Assembly (NCBI GenBank): GCA_029261715.1
Contig: JAJDAT010000040.1
Coordinates: 1 to 64,000, forward strand
Length of the DNA: 64,000 nt
Origin: Nitrospinia bacterium
GTDB taxonomy: Bacteria > Nitrospinota > Nitrospinia > Nitrospinales > JAJDAT01
Reading direction: 5' to 3'
Shown: one piece after another, positions 55,830-64,000 of the stretch
Numbering within the stretch: the first letter of the stretch is position 1
How the letters are laid out: each line of letters opens with the position of its first letter
Program-made: the position numbers and the translations under genes
The notes under the pieces: generated by a model
Databases searched by the model: none
What the model was told of the DNA's origin: nothing
Seen by the model: only the letters and a program-made list of their open reading frames with translations

Positions 55830-58175
55830 TTAAGGCTTAGCTTGTAATCCCCACGAATGCAGGAATTGATCTTTGCCCTGAGACGATTGATATCGGCAAC
55901 GTAAATCTTGGCCAGAGGCTTGGCCGTTTACGTCAACCGTTCCACGATAAATACGAATATCTCCCGAAAGAGGTAACCCTTGTTGAGCCATAGGCGCTAC
56001 CGTCCATTCGGATCCACCGTTTCGAGAAACATAAAATGTCCCCGAACCATCAGAATCCGAGTGCTCAACTCGAGACCAAACGTAACCTTCAGAGGGAACA
56101 AAACCAGGATCATAAGTTTTGGAACGAAGATCCATCGCTCCGCGTTCAGAATCATAACTCAAGCGATATTGAGAAACAGAAGGATTTTGACCGTTACTAT
56201 TCGAATACAAAGTAATACCTCGGGAAATGGATGATACAGATGTAGACCATCCTCCGGATTCTTCCCATTGCGTATCCGAGATAGCCGCGAAGTTAACTCC
56301 CGTCATACGATTACCAACCTGTTCCGAGATCGCTTGCGAAACAGCATGAAGCATATCGTTAACCGTGGCAACGGTTCCAGAGTATGTTGCGCTATTACTA
56401 CTGTCGTTATTGTATTCCCAGATCCCCGCATTGTTTTTAGCGATAACGCGCCAAACAGAATCTGCCGGGTTAAATATTTTAATTTCAGTACCATCACCAA
56501 AACCAGAAGCAGGCCCAAAAGCTAACCAATAATAAATGTTTTGAGAATCTAGGTTTTCAGTCACAGAACCTGAGTTTATATTGGACCATGCAGAGGAATT
56601 AGTATTTTGAATTTCATTATCGCATATAGAAACGTATTCGCTGATAACGCTACTTTCTGTTTCAGGTATCAGATAAATTTTGTGAAGATTTTTGTAGCTA
56701 TTAGATATTGCGGTCCAAGATCCTTCCGATGAGCTTACCGCCCAATTATGTGGATTACCTGTTGATAAACCCGCTTTGGAGCGATAAAAATCTGAGCTAG
56801 AAGTGGAAACGGTTTCCAGGCTTATCGCATAAAGTGTATTTGCAGAAACTTGAATACCAGGATTAAAAATGAAATCAACCCAAGTCGCAGAAGTGCCACT
56901 ACCAGTAGTTGAGACTTCTGAAGAAGTATGAACGTCTGACGTTCCAATAGAAGAACCTGTTGGTATACCTCCAGCAATGTTATAAATCTTTACAAAAAAA
57001 TCTGAAGGACTGCCAGTTCTCCAAATCATGAAATTAACTTTACTTATATACCCATCCGCAGTCGGTCTAACAAATGCCGCTATTTTTTCGCCATTTCCAT
57101 TGCTACCCGAAGTTTGTCCAAAATTCCAATCGTGACCACCGTATGTACTGTAATCAAGATGTAACTCTTCTGGGTCTGTAATAACCAAATCGCTAAGTTG
57201 AACGCTACCGGTGTTAAACTCGCTTAAACGAATTGTGTAGTCATAACCTCCTGTGGTTCCAGTGAAGTTAGTTTGTAAAGTAATTTGCTCATCAGTATCG
57301 CGGCTTTGAATATGATACCAGCTACCGTCTAACAATATCCGGCCATCAGAACAGTTTATTGGCCATGTATCTGGATTAGTTAAAGTAACCGTAGCGCTAC
57401 TATTAGTCGCAGAACATTGACCGGTTTGCTGATTCACATTGGTCCATTCTTGTTGTAAAAAATTGGATTCAGTATCGTAATCTTTATCTGAATTCAAACC
57501 AATACCAGGATCGGTTCCTTTATAAAGAGTATTAGTTGGATCATGTTGAAACCCACTAGAACTTCCCTCATCGGCTCCTTGCTCATCAGGATTTGAAAAA
57601 GAATCTGACCAACCTGCTTCCATCAATAATGAACCGCCATGATTCTCTTGAATTTCCTCAAATGCTCTCATGAGATTGCTATTGATAACCTCCATTTGAG
57701 CTTGATCTACTTTAGGGTTGATCAACTGAAAGCTTATTCCATCATAAACTAAGAAACAAAAAGAACCAGATAACATATCTCCCGCTTTTAAATCGCTTCC
57801 ATCGGTTTTTTTTATGGTTTTTATTCCTAGCGAGTTTACATTCAAAGTTGCTGGCCCCGTGTTTTGAGTATGGGCTTTCACATGAAGCAGCAATCCAGGG
57901 TTTAAAACGGTTGGGGCAGGATTTAAAACAACTTGATAAGCTGTTCCATCGCCAGTTGAATCAGCGTACAAAAGAGATCCGTTTTGAGTATCTTGAATTA
58001 ACGACGCTACCTGGGTGGAAAGAGCGGTAGAAAGAGTCCCCGTAGTAGCGTATAAATCGTTAACGTCTGTATCAATGTCTACAAAGGCGTCGTTAATTCT
58101 TACAACGTCTTCTCTCAACTTGTTATCTGCGTGAGGTAGAGGATACTCACGGTTAACTGTTTTCTGATCAATCAT
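55830..58175 (-). CDS. phage-tail-fibre-like protein, smaller paralogue
   Basis: 781 residues, no signal peptide. The N-terminus (MIDQKTVNREYPLPHADNKL, then DVVRINDAFVDIDTDVNDLY) looks like the baseplate-binding start of tail fibres, and residues ~60-160 like the short beta repeats of fibre shafts. The middle is Ser/Thr/Gly-rich beta sandwich. The C-terminal ~200 residues (YDSERGAMDLRSKTYDPGF, GTFYVSRNGGSEWT, IRIYRGTVDVNGQ) are nearly the same as in the larger paralogue at 58289. Probably a receptor- or glycan-binding fibre of a phage, tailocin or similar particle. No other tail genes are in the window. Confidence 0.75.
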   Translation of the reverse strand: MIDQKTVNREYPLPHADNKLREDVVRINDAFVDIDTDVNDLYATTGTLSTALSTQVASLIQDTQNGSLLYADSTGDGTAYQVVLNPAPTVLNPGLLLHVKAHTQNTGPATLNVNSLGIKTIKKTDGSDLKAGDMLSGSFCFLVYDGISFQLINPKVDQAQMEVINSNLMRAFEEIQENHGGSLLMEAGWSDSFSNPDEQGADEGSSSGFQHDPTNTLYKGTDPGIGLNSDKDYDTESNFLQQEWTNVNQQTGQCSATNSSATVTLTNPDTWPINCSDGRILLDGSWYHIQSRDTDEQITLQTNFTGTTGGYDYTIRLSEFNTGSVQLSDLVITDPEELHLDYSTYGGHDWNFGQTSGSNGNGEKIAAFVRPTADGYISKVNFMIWRTGSPSDFFVKIYNIAGGIPTGSSIGTSDVHTSSEVSTTGSGTSATWVDFIFNPGIQVSANTLYAISLETVSTSSSDFYRSKAGLSTGNPHNWAVSSSEGSWTAISNSYKNLHKIYLIPETESSVISEYVSICDNEIQNTNSSAWSNINSGSVTENLDSQNIYYWLAFGPASGFGDGTEIKIFNPADSVWRVIAKNNAGIWEYNNDSSNSATYSGTVATVNDMLHAVSQAISEQVGNRMTGVNFAAISDTQWEESGGWSTSVSSISRGITLYSNSNGQNPSVSQYRLSYDSERGAMDLRSKTYDPGFVPSEGYVWSRVEHSDSDGSGTFYVSRNGGSEWTVAPMAQQGLPLSGDIRIYRGTVDVNGQASGQDLRCRYQSSQGKDQFLHSWGLQAKP

Positions 58176-58209
58176 TGTTAGTCATTCCTATAGATATATA
58201 AAATCATCC

Positions 58210-58275
58210 TTAGCCTTATATTAATGGGGTAAAGACAAAGGACGACTTAGTAGATTTGTGGCGGAAGTTTTTTAT
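58210..58275. repeat. spacer repeat between the two fibre genes
   Basis: TTATATTAATGGGGTAAAG with ACAAAGGACGACTTAG, then TGTGGCGGAAGTTTT, matches the spacer at about 55768-55819 (TTTTATTAATGGGGTAAAG, GTGGCGGGAGTTTT). The first hairpin arm is eroded here. The copy suggests that the fibre gene was duplicated together with its 3' flank. Confidence 0.55.
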
Positions 58276-58288
58276 TCTAAAAAGCCTA

Positions 58289-61200
58289 TTAAGACTTAAC
58301 TTGTAATCCCCACGAGTGCAGGAACTGATCTTTTCCTTGCTCCGTTTCATATCGACAACGTAAATCTTGGCCAGAGGTTTGGCCGTTTATGTCAACAGTA
58401 CCTCGGTAGATTCTGACGTCGCCAGAAATCGGCAAACCTTGTTGGGCCATAGGCGCCACAGTCCATTCAGCTCCACCGTTTCGAGAAACGTAAAAAGTCC
58501 CCGGGCCGTCGGAATCAGTATGTTCAATCCGCGACCAAACATAACCTTCCGAAGGCTCAAACCCAGGATCGTAAGCTTTAGAACGAAGATCCATTGCTCC
58601 GCGCTCCGAATCATAATTCAAGCGGTATTGTGATACGGATGGGCTTTGAGTTGAAGAGTTGGAATATAGCGTGACACCGCGAACGATCGAATCGACTGAA
58701 GTAGACCAGCCGCCAGTTCCTTCCCATTCAGTATCTGTTATTGATGCAAGGTTATCTCGAGTCATTCTATTAGAAGATTGAGAACTAATCGCTTGCGATA
58801 CGGCGTGAAGCATATCGTCAATTGTAGAGGGTACCCAGTCTTCTGCCGCTGTATCCGTCGCATCGTTATTGTATTTCCAGATGCCATCATTTTTAGCTAT
58901 CTTTCGCCAAACTGAAGGAGTTGCGCCATGATGCTTATAACTCGTCGCTATTTGACCGCCGCCATTAGAAAATGTAACGTCATTTCCCGTAGGAGCCGAT
59001 CCTGTTCTATACACCATTGTCGCTGGGTCATTTTGGTAATATTTAAGAGTCCCTGCAGTTCCATTATGATAACCAATGCGAATCGTTCCCGATGCTGGGG
59101 TCACAAAAGGAGTTGAAAGAGTAAACCATTCAAGTTCTCCTCCTCCCGTATGGGTAAAACCTGCTTCTGAATATAAAACGTCATATTGAGTGATACTGTC
59201 TTCATTAAATATCATTATTGTTAAATCAACTGGAGACACACACTCTACTTTAATACCTATTTGAGTAACTGTTTGATTGTTGCCAACGGAATAAAATAAA
59301 TCGACTAAGGTTCTATTATGGGCGTCATTTTGATCTGGAACATACGACGATGAATTCCCAGCAACCTCAGAATCTATATTTTTGCAAATATTAATTTCTG
59401 TACCAGGACCAAAGTTAGGAGCGGGATCAAAACCCAACCAGTAATAAGCATTTTGAGAATTTAATTTTTCAGTCGCAGATCCTGAATTAATATCGAGCCA
59501 ACCGGAAACGCTGGTTTTATGAGACTCAGAATCGCAAACCGAAACATATTCCAATGCAGGATTTGGAGCTCCTGAATACGCAGAATTTGGCGGGGTAAAG
59601 TTGGAAGTCCATCGAGCAATATTAGAAATTCTAAATTCATCCAGCCAGCCATCAAGATCTTTGCCATATGAGGGGTCTCCAATAAAAACTTCTGTTCTTG
59701 GGGCAAGAATTCCCGCTTCTATAGAAGTAGATCCTACTTGTGAACCATTAACGAACGTATACCAGCTGGCGCCACTACGTACAAAAGCAATGTGATACCA
59801 AGTATTGACGGAAGGATTCCATGTATTTGCAAAAGCATGACCCAAAGTGGTGTCATCCACCTGGAGACGTGTATTGGTATGGTAATATTGAAACCTTGAA
59901 TAATTGGAGCCGGTGGTATGATATTGGTAAAAAGTTGTATCTTTTAATGTGGCAAAACGAACCCAAAAATCGATAGTAAAATCCCCTGAACCAAAATCAA
60001 AAATAGTACTATGAGTCACTTCAATATTAGGACTAGACCCACTGTCAATCATTGAAGCCACGCCAAATTGAGATTGTGCCGTATCCACTTCAACATTACT
60101 TGGCGTTAGGGTGTGACCATATTGTGAACTGTCTGTAAATGTTGTGGATCCATCAATACCGTCCATATGGACTAGTAATATAGTATTTTCGTCAAGTCCA
60201 TTTGGAGAACCTGCGGCATTTAGTTTCACTTTGCCCGAATTTAGCTCGCTCAAACGAATAATATAATCATACGTTCCATCGGTTGGAATATGTAACATTT
60301 CCATTTCCCGAATAATTACATAACTGCCTCCTGTTTTAGCTGTAATATTTATTCGATAACATTTATAGGCTGTCGTATTAACAAATGTCTCGGACGTTAA
60401 GGTATTTGCGGTATATGACTTAGCGGTGATTGTTAATAAAGTGTCGTAACTAGCATCGTCGTTGCTACCTTCAAATGTATACGTATAAGTGGCCGTATCG
60501 TACCAATTCAAATTAATTTTATTGATAACGGTCGCCGAAGAGTATTCCACCTTTAACCATTGTGGAAGAGAATTGCTGTTTGTTGGATTCCAATAAGTTC
60601 CTGAGTTATCGTCAAACGGTTTACTTTCGTTTTCGCTAGCGCTGCCGCTAGTTGACGCTGAATATGTTTGACCCTTTGTAAGATCTCCTACTAGGGCCAG
60701 TTGTGTATCGGAATCTCTATTTTCAATATCAAACCAGGATGTCCCGTTATCAAAACTTATGCGGGCGTTTTCGCAATTTGTAGGAAAAGTTCCGCTTGAA
60801 AGCTTTGCTCGTTTTTCTGTTACGAATACGCTATCAACATAGGTTTTAAAAGCATAGTCATAATTACTGAATGAAAACCAGCTAATGCCATCCGAGCCGT
60901 GATAGCCACTGCCATTTGCGTAAGTGTTGGTGTTGTTATCGTTGGACCATCCGATAGCATTACCGCCAGCAACATATGATGCGGTGACAACAATAGCGTA
61001 TTTAACGCCAGAAGTGAGACTTGGTTTTGAACTAAAGGTAAAGTCATACCAAGCTGCGGATGAAGAAATAGAACCAACGCTTATCGCTTCGGTAGAAGAT
61101 AAAACGGTTGTGGTAGGTTGACCGCCACCAGTCGATCGAATTTCTGCCGTAAACGTTGCTCCAGCATCTGGGTTCCCATTCTTTATAAGATTCAACGATA

Positions 61201-62074
61201 TCTTGGAAAGATCTCCCGTCACTCCTGCCGTAAAAGTCATAGCCCTATAGAGACCGCCAGAGTTATTATTGACAGGCTCATTAGCGCTTATAGTAGTATT
61301 ACTTTGATCCAAGGTAGGTACACCCACACTGGTATCTGAAAAATCAACCTGACCTGTAGATTGATTTGCGTTTGTCCATTCTTGTTGTAGGTAGTCAGAT
61401 TCGGTGTCGTAATTTTTGTCGGAATTCAAACTTGTACCAGATTCGGACCCTTTATAAAGCATGTTAGATGGATCGTGTTTATAACCTGAGGAACTTGCTT
61501 CATCAGCTCCTTGTTCGTTAGGATTGGAAAATGAATCCGACCAACCCGCTTCCATCAGTAACGACCCGCCATGATTCTCTTGAATTTCTTCAAATGCTCT
61601 CATGATGTTGCTCGTATTCACTCCTGTTTGCTCTTTATCCATTGCTGAACTAACTAATTGGAAATTGGTTCCGTCATAAACTAAAGTGACTATTCCATTT
61701 TCAGGAATATCTCCTTGCTTCAAATCGCTGCCATCAATTTTTTTGACATTTTTTGGATCTAAGGTATTTATTTTCACAGTCGCCGATCCCGAATTCTTAG
61801 CATGGGCTTTCATATAAATGAACATACCCATGTTTAAAGCTGTGGGAGCAGGGTTCAAATTTATTTCATAAGCCGATCCCGTCCCGGTAGAGCTTCCAAA
61901 CCAATACGCCCCAGATTGAGCATTTTCGATGGATTGAGTTGTGGTTTCATATAAATCATTCACATCAATATCAATTTTTTCGAAAGAGTCTTTTATTCTT
62001 GTAACGTCTTCATCCAGCATATTATCGGGATGCGGTACTAGATAGTTACGATTTATTGTCCTTTGGTCGATCAT
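58289..62074 (-). CDS. phage-tail-fibre-like protein with discoidin and LamG-type domains
   Basis: 1261 residues, no signal peptide. The N-terminus (MIDQRTINRNYLVPHPDNML, then DVNDLY) and C-terminus (YDSERGAMDLRSKAYDPGF, DVRIYRGTVDINGQ) are paralogous to the 781-residue neighbour. The extra middle contains beta-sandwich units at ~250-420, a discoidin/F5-8C-like part (~485-605; WLKVEYSSATVINKINLNWY) and a LamG/concanavalin-like part (~635-835; FDFGSGDFTIDFWVRF, WLDEFRISNIARW). These are carbohydrate-binding folds, so it probably recognises cell-surface glycans. The gene is first in the run fibre-fibre-M15 peptidase. Confidence 0.78.
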   Translation of the reverse strand: MIDQRTINRNYLVPHPDNMLDEDVTRIKDSFEKIDIDVNDLYETTTQSIENAQSGAYWFGSSTGTGSAYEINLNPAPTALNMGMFIYMKAHAKNSGSATVKINTLDPKNVKKIDGSDLKQGDIPENGIVTLVYDGTNFQLVSSAMDKEQTGVNTSNIMRAFEEIQENHGGSLLMEAGWSDSFSNPNEQGADEASSSGYKHDPSNMLYKGSESGTSLNSDKNYDTESDYLQQEWTNANQSTGQVDFSDTSVGVPTLDQSNTTISANEPVNNNSGGLYRAMTFTAGVTGDLSKISLNLIKNGNPDAGATFTAEIRSTGGGQPTTTVLSSTEAISVGSISSSAAWYDFTFSSKPSLTSGVKYAIVVTASYVAGGNAIGWSNDNNTNTYANGSGYHGSDGISWFSFSNYDYAFKTYVDSVFVTEKRAKLSSGTFPTNCENARISFDNGTSWFDIENRDSDTQLALVGDLTKGQTYSASTSGSASENESKPFDDNSGTYWNPTNSNSLPQWLKVEYSSATVINKINLNWYDTATYTYTFEGSNDDASYDTLLTITAKSYTANTLTSETFVNTTAYKCYRINITAKTGGSYVIIREMEMLHIPTDGTYDYIIRLSELNSGKVKLNAAGSPNGLDENTILLVHMDGIDGSTTFTDSSQYGHTLTPSNVEVDTAQSQFGVASMIDSGSSPNIEVTHSTIFDFGSGDFTIDFWVRFATLKDTTFYQYHTTGSNYSRFQYYHTNTRLQVDDTTLGHAFANTWNPSVNTWYHIAFVRSGASWYTFVNGSQVGSTSIEAGILAPRTEVFIGDPSYGKDLDGWLDEFRISNIARWTSNFTPPNSAYSGAPNPALEYVSVCDSESHKTSVSGWLDINSGSATEKLNSQNAYYWLGFDPAPNFGPGTEINICKNIDSEVAGNSSSYVPDQNDAHNRTLVDLFYSVGNNQTVTQIGIKVECVSPVDLTIMIFNEDSITQYDVLYSEAGFTHTGGGELEWFTLSTPFVTPASGTIRIGYHNGTAGTLKYYQNDPATMVYRTGSAPTGNDVTFSNGGGQIATSYKHHGATPSVWRKIAKNDGIWKYNNDATDTAAEDWVPSTIDDMLHAVSQAISSQSSNRMTRDNLASITDTEWEGTGGWSTSVDSIVRGVTLYSNSSTQSPSVSQYRLNYDSERGAMDLRSKAYDPGFEPSEGYVWSRIEHTDSDGPGTFYVSRNGGAEWTVAPMAQQGLPISGDVRIYRGTVDINGQTSGQDLRCRYETEQGKDQFLHSWGLQVKS

Positions 62075-62357
62075 TATTAGCGCTCCTAATTTAAAAATTA
62101 AAAATTTGGCGGATTTAGCTTTTATTTAATTCACAATAATTTTTATCAAAAAGATAAAACTTTTCGTTTGAATATGAAATTCAGCAAAAATAATATTGAT
62201 ATACTTATGTAAATAAATTCGAATTTTATTGTTTACAATTAATTATTCGCTGACTCATTTCTTTGATAAAGCTCCCTACCTATTGTGATTGGCTTAGGGG
62301 TCCATGCTAATAAAACGATTTAATTCAATTATTTATAGGAGAAAAAGGGTAGGGAAC

Positions 62358-62453
62358 GTGTCAAAATTGTCAAACCAGATGGACAGGAGTTTAAAAACTG
62401 GTTTAATAACAATTGCCCGAAAGGAAGCAATAAAAACTAAAACAACAGATTAA
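62358..62453 (+). CDS. possible 31-residue peptide
   Basis: A GTG frame with an AGGAG-type ribosome site upstream (TAGGAGAAAAAGG). It encodes a short basic helix-like peptide starting MSKLSNQMDRSLKTGLITIA and ending in Lys/Thr. Its stop is followed 4 bp later by the next small ORF. It could be a real small gene of the accessory island or a remnant. Low certainty. Confidence 0.3.
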   Translation: MSKLSNQMDRSLKTGLITIARKEAIKTKTTD

Positions 62454-62457
62454 GTGG

Positions 62458-62595
62458 ATGGAAAAAGAGTCAGCAAAAAAGATTTTAGAAAATATCAAAA
62501 ACTTGAGGCCAAGTTTTAAAGAAAGTACTAATCAACTTCAAAAAGAATTATTAGGGGAAAAAAATTTTCTCTTAATAAGGAAGGTCGGAAGGTAA
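62458..62595 (+). CDS. possible 45-residue helical peptide
   Basis: An ATG frame 4 bp after the preceding small ORF. It encodes a charged, probably alpha-helical peptide (MEKESAKKILENIKNLRPSF, then KESTNQLQKELLGE). No strong ribosome site, so it would depend on coupling to the upstream frame. It converges with the UPF0104-type gene. Low certainty. Confidence 0.3.
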   Translation: MEKESAKKILENIKNLRPSFKESTNQLQKELLGEKNFLLIRKVGR

Positions 62596-62602
62596 ACGGC
62601 GA

Positions 62603-63574
62603 TTATTTTTCTTTTCCGTTTGTTTTTTGCTGGAAGGACACCAGTTCTGGCTTGAACTTTTTGAAGTAAAAAAACACTCCAAAAGAAGAAAGGAGGATTA
62701 CTGCGGCTCGCATCAGCATTACTACTTCCGCTCCTTGAACCGCATCGAATAAAGAAAAAATTTCCGATCCCACCGTATCGCTAACTCCTAATCCCAATGG
62801 GGTAAGTGGGACAACTCGAGACAAGATAACAAAAGGCATCACGCATGAGACAACAAGAGGACCGACCAAAGACCCAAATGTCATAAAGCTAAAGTAAGCG
62901 GCAAAAATAACGCAGACATGCCCTAAAATTGATAATAAAAGAGAAACCGCTAAGGTGGAAAAATGATTGCGATAACTTTGCATTGCTAAAGCGAAATTTG
63001 CGACCGCATTAATCCGCTTTAAAAATGGTAGTTTTTGAAACCCTCTTCGGCTGCATATCAAAGCCAGTCCGGCCACCGAAACCAATAAAAGTAAAACGCT
63101 AAACCACAAAAGATATTCCAGGTTTTTTTGACCGCCGTTCATAAATAACAACAGCCCACCAGATATTGGAGCAATAAGCATAAGGCCCAAAAGTCCAGCT
63201 GAACGATCCATAATGATACTTGAAAGAATTAAACTTTTTCTTGATGATAGATTTTCGCATTTTGATAAATGATAAAACCGTATCGCTTCAATACCCAAGC
63301 TACCTGGAACAAAGATATTAGCAAAATATCCCATGAAACCCAGGTGAATCGTTTCAAAAAATTTTAGGTAAATACCATGAGGACGCAATAATATCTGCCA
63401 GCGTAGCAATGTAATTATCAACATAGCTAACTGACCAACGAACACACAGAGTAGAGGTAGGCTAAATTGAAGAGCTAAGAATCTTCCAACGTCGAGTCGA
63501 TCAGAAACAACAAGCCAGTAAAGCAATCCCAATGCGACTCCTAGTCGAAGTATATTTTTTATTATGGGATTCAT
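62603..63574 (-). CDS. lysylphosphatidylglycerol-synthase-TM / UPF0104 family membrane protein
   Basis: 323 residues with seven to eight membrane helices. LRWQILLRPHGI, HLGFMGYFANIFVPGSLGIEAIRFYHLSK, IIMDRSAGLLGL and the C-terminal VPLTPLGLGVSDTVG are the conserved blocks of the LPG_synthase_TM (UPF0104, AglD-like) family. Members flip or help to transfer lipid-linked compounds. The soluble aminoacyltransferase domain of MprF is absent, so it is a stand-alone membrane unit. It starts 17 bp after the end of the partial gene on the same strand. Confidence 0.88.
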   Translation of the reverse strand: MNPIIKNILRLGVALGLLYWLVVSDRLDVGRFLALQFSLPLLCVFVGQLAMLIITLLRWQILLRPHGIYLKFFETIHLGFMGYFANIFVPGSLGIEAIRFYHLSKCENLSSRKSLILSSIIMDRSAGLLGLMLIAPISGGLLLFMNGGQKNLEYLLWFSVLLLLVSVAGLALICSRRGFQKLPFLKRINAVANFALAMQSYRNHFSTLAVSLLLSILGHVCVIFAAYFSFMTFGSLVGPLVVSCVMPFVILSRVVPLTPLGLGVSDTVGSEIFSLFDAVQGAEVVMLMRAAVILLSSFGVFFYFKKFKPELVSFQQKTNGKEK

Positions 63575-63591
63575 TTGGAAGTTAGATAAAA

Positions 63592-64000
63592 TTAATGGAC
63601 TCTCATGCCATACTTCTCTTTTTCAACAAGAGAAAGCGCCTCTTCAACAGAACTTCCTTCTTTACGCGCATTGAAAAGGATCTGACCAACCTTCAACCCA
63701 CCGGATTGAAGCCTAACTATCGGTTCGACTCCTAAAGAAGAAAGTATAAGTCCCATGTGGCCCGGCTCAGGTTCCTGTTCAGGAAGCCATTGCGTTTCGA
63801 AGTAGGAGCGATCAACATCTCCCCAAAGTTGGCAACATACTGGAGATTTATTCGGTAGGTTTAGCGACATAAGATCAAGATGTCCGCCTGCAATGGATGG
63901 TGTATGAGAAAAAACAATCGCGTCAATAGCGCAATTAGAAAAGTTTTTTTGGTTTAACACTTTTGCTCCCATTCCTACTAGCGTCTTCTTTACATAAGGG
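63592..64000 (-). CDS. C-terminal part of an unrecognised protein, cut by the window edge
   Basis: The frame stays open to the window end (codons before the ATG at 63972 read PYVKKTLVG), so the true start lies outside and only the last ~136 residues are seen. Visible text includes AIVFSHTPSIAGGHLDLMS, CCQLWGDVDRSYFETQW, and SGGLKVGQILFNARKEG near the end. The predicted fold is alpha/beta with several cysteines; no family could be named. Followed by the UPF0104-type membrane protein gene, probably in one operon. Confidence 0.6.
   Translation of the reverse strand, partial: PYVKKTLVGMGAKVLNQKNFSNCAIDAIVFSHTPSIAGGHLDLMSLNLPNKSPVCCQLWGDVDRSYFETQWLPEQEPEPGHMGLILSSLGVEPIVRLQSGGLKVGQILFNARKEGSSVEEALSLVEKEKYGMRVH

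Larger units (their letters stand above)
62075..62602. other. intergenic region with two possible tiny genes
   Basis: About 530 bp between the divergent large-fibre start and the end of the UPF0104-type gene. The first ~270 bp are AT-rich and should hold the fibre promoter. The rest contains two short plus-strand frames (62358-62453 and 62458-62595) described separately. I see no repeat or att-like site. Confidence 0.4.

Noticed and set aside
55980-58030. plus-strand ORFs opposite the smaller fibre gene
   Set aside because: Antisense shadows. The fibre reading frame on the minus strand is continuous and its paralogue confirms it.

Overview
The window looks like chromosome from an AT-rich, Gram-negative, respiring bacterium. 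Lipoproteins, SurA-like export folding factors, a ComEC DNA channel, a complex I subunit (NuoN) and a hopanoid enzyme (HpnH) all fit that. The many TPR proteins and the TPR-bearing GT-C membrane transferase are typical of Nitrospinota and related deep lineages. That placement is an inference from gene content; there is no rRNA or other marker here to settle it.

Layout. 0.5-3.8 kb: pstSCAB phosphate importer, genes overlapping. 3.8-4.2 kb: a non-coding cluster of degenerate ~50-bp repeats plus a palindromic dispersed element. 4.4-9.1 kb: TPR protein, small membrane protein, hpnH, a DMT-type permease, a pilin-like protein. 9.2-13.0 kb: thiamine operon thiS-thiG-thiE-thiC on the minus strand, led by a TPP riboswitch with its own terminator. 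13.1-16.4 kb: four tightly packed genes (TPR/SH3 lipoprotein, 2OG-Fe(II) oxygenase, nucleotidyltransferase, CDP-alcohol phosphotransferase) that look like modified polar-lipid or phosphonate-headgroup synthesis. 16.5-20 kb: CBS-GGDEF diguanylate cyclase, thioredoxin-fold protein, RsbU-type phosphatase. 20.1-24.7 kb: comEC and gatC-gatA. 24.7-35.2 kb: a glycosyltransferase, two parvulin-type proteins, a zinc-ribbon/FGE-fold/MFS operon, maf, a MORN-type protein, a TPR glycosyltransferase, and yjbQ-zinc ribbon-dtd. 35.2-39.1 kb: TPR lipoprotein, a toxin-type nuclease with an orphan reading frame beside it, nuoN.

39.3-47.3 kb is one giant gene. It encodes an exported 2672-residue protein with a TolB-like propeller, two TPR arrays and two CHAT (caspase-like) domains. 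The first CHAT has lost its catalytic residues and the second keeps them. This is the strongest candidate for an undescribed system. It is followed on the opposite strand by an unknown protein and a 2-aminoethylphosphonate-transaminase-like enzyme, then by a DUF4159/von Willebrand A pair, a membrane protein and a class V aminotransferase.

55.2-62.1 kb is an accessory island: an M15 peptidase and two paralogous, very long phage-tail-fibre-like proteins with discoidin and LamG-type modules, without other phage genes. The window closes with a UPF0104-type membrane protein and the 3' end of an unrecognised gene. No tRNA, rRNA, CRISPR array or insertion sequence was seen.
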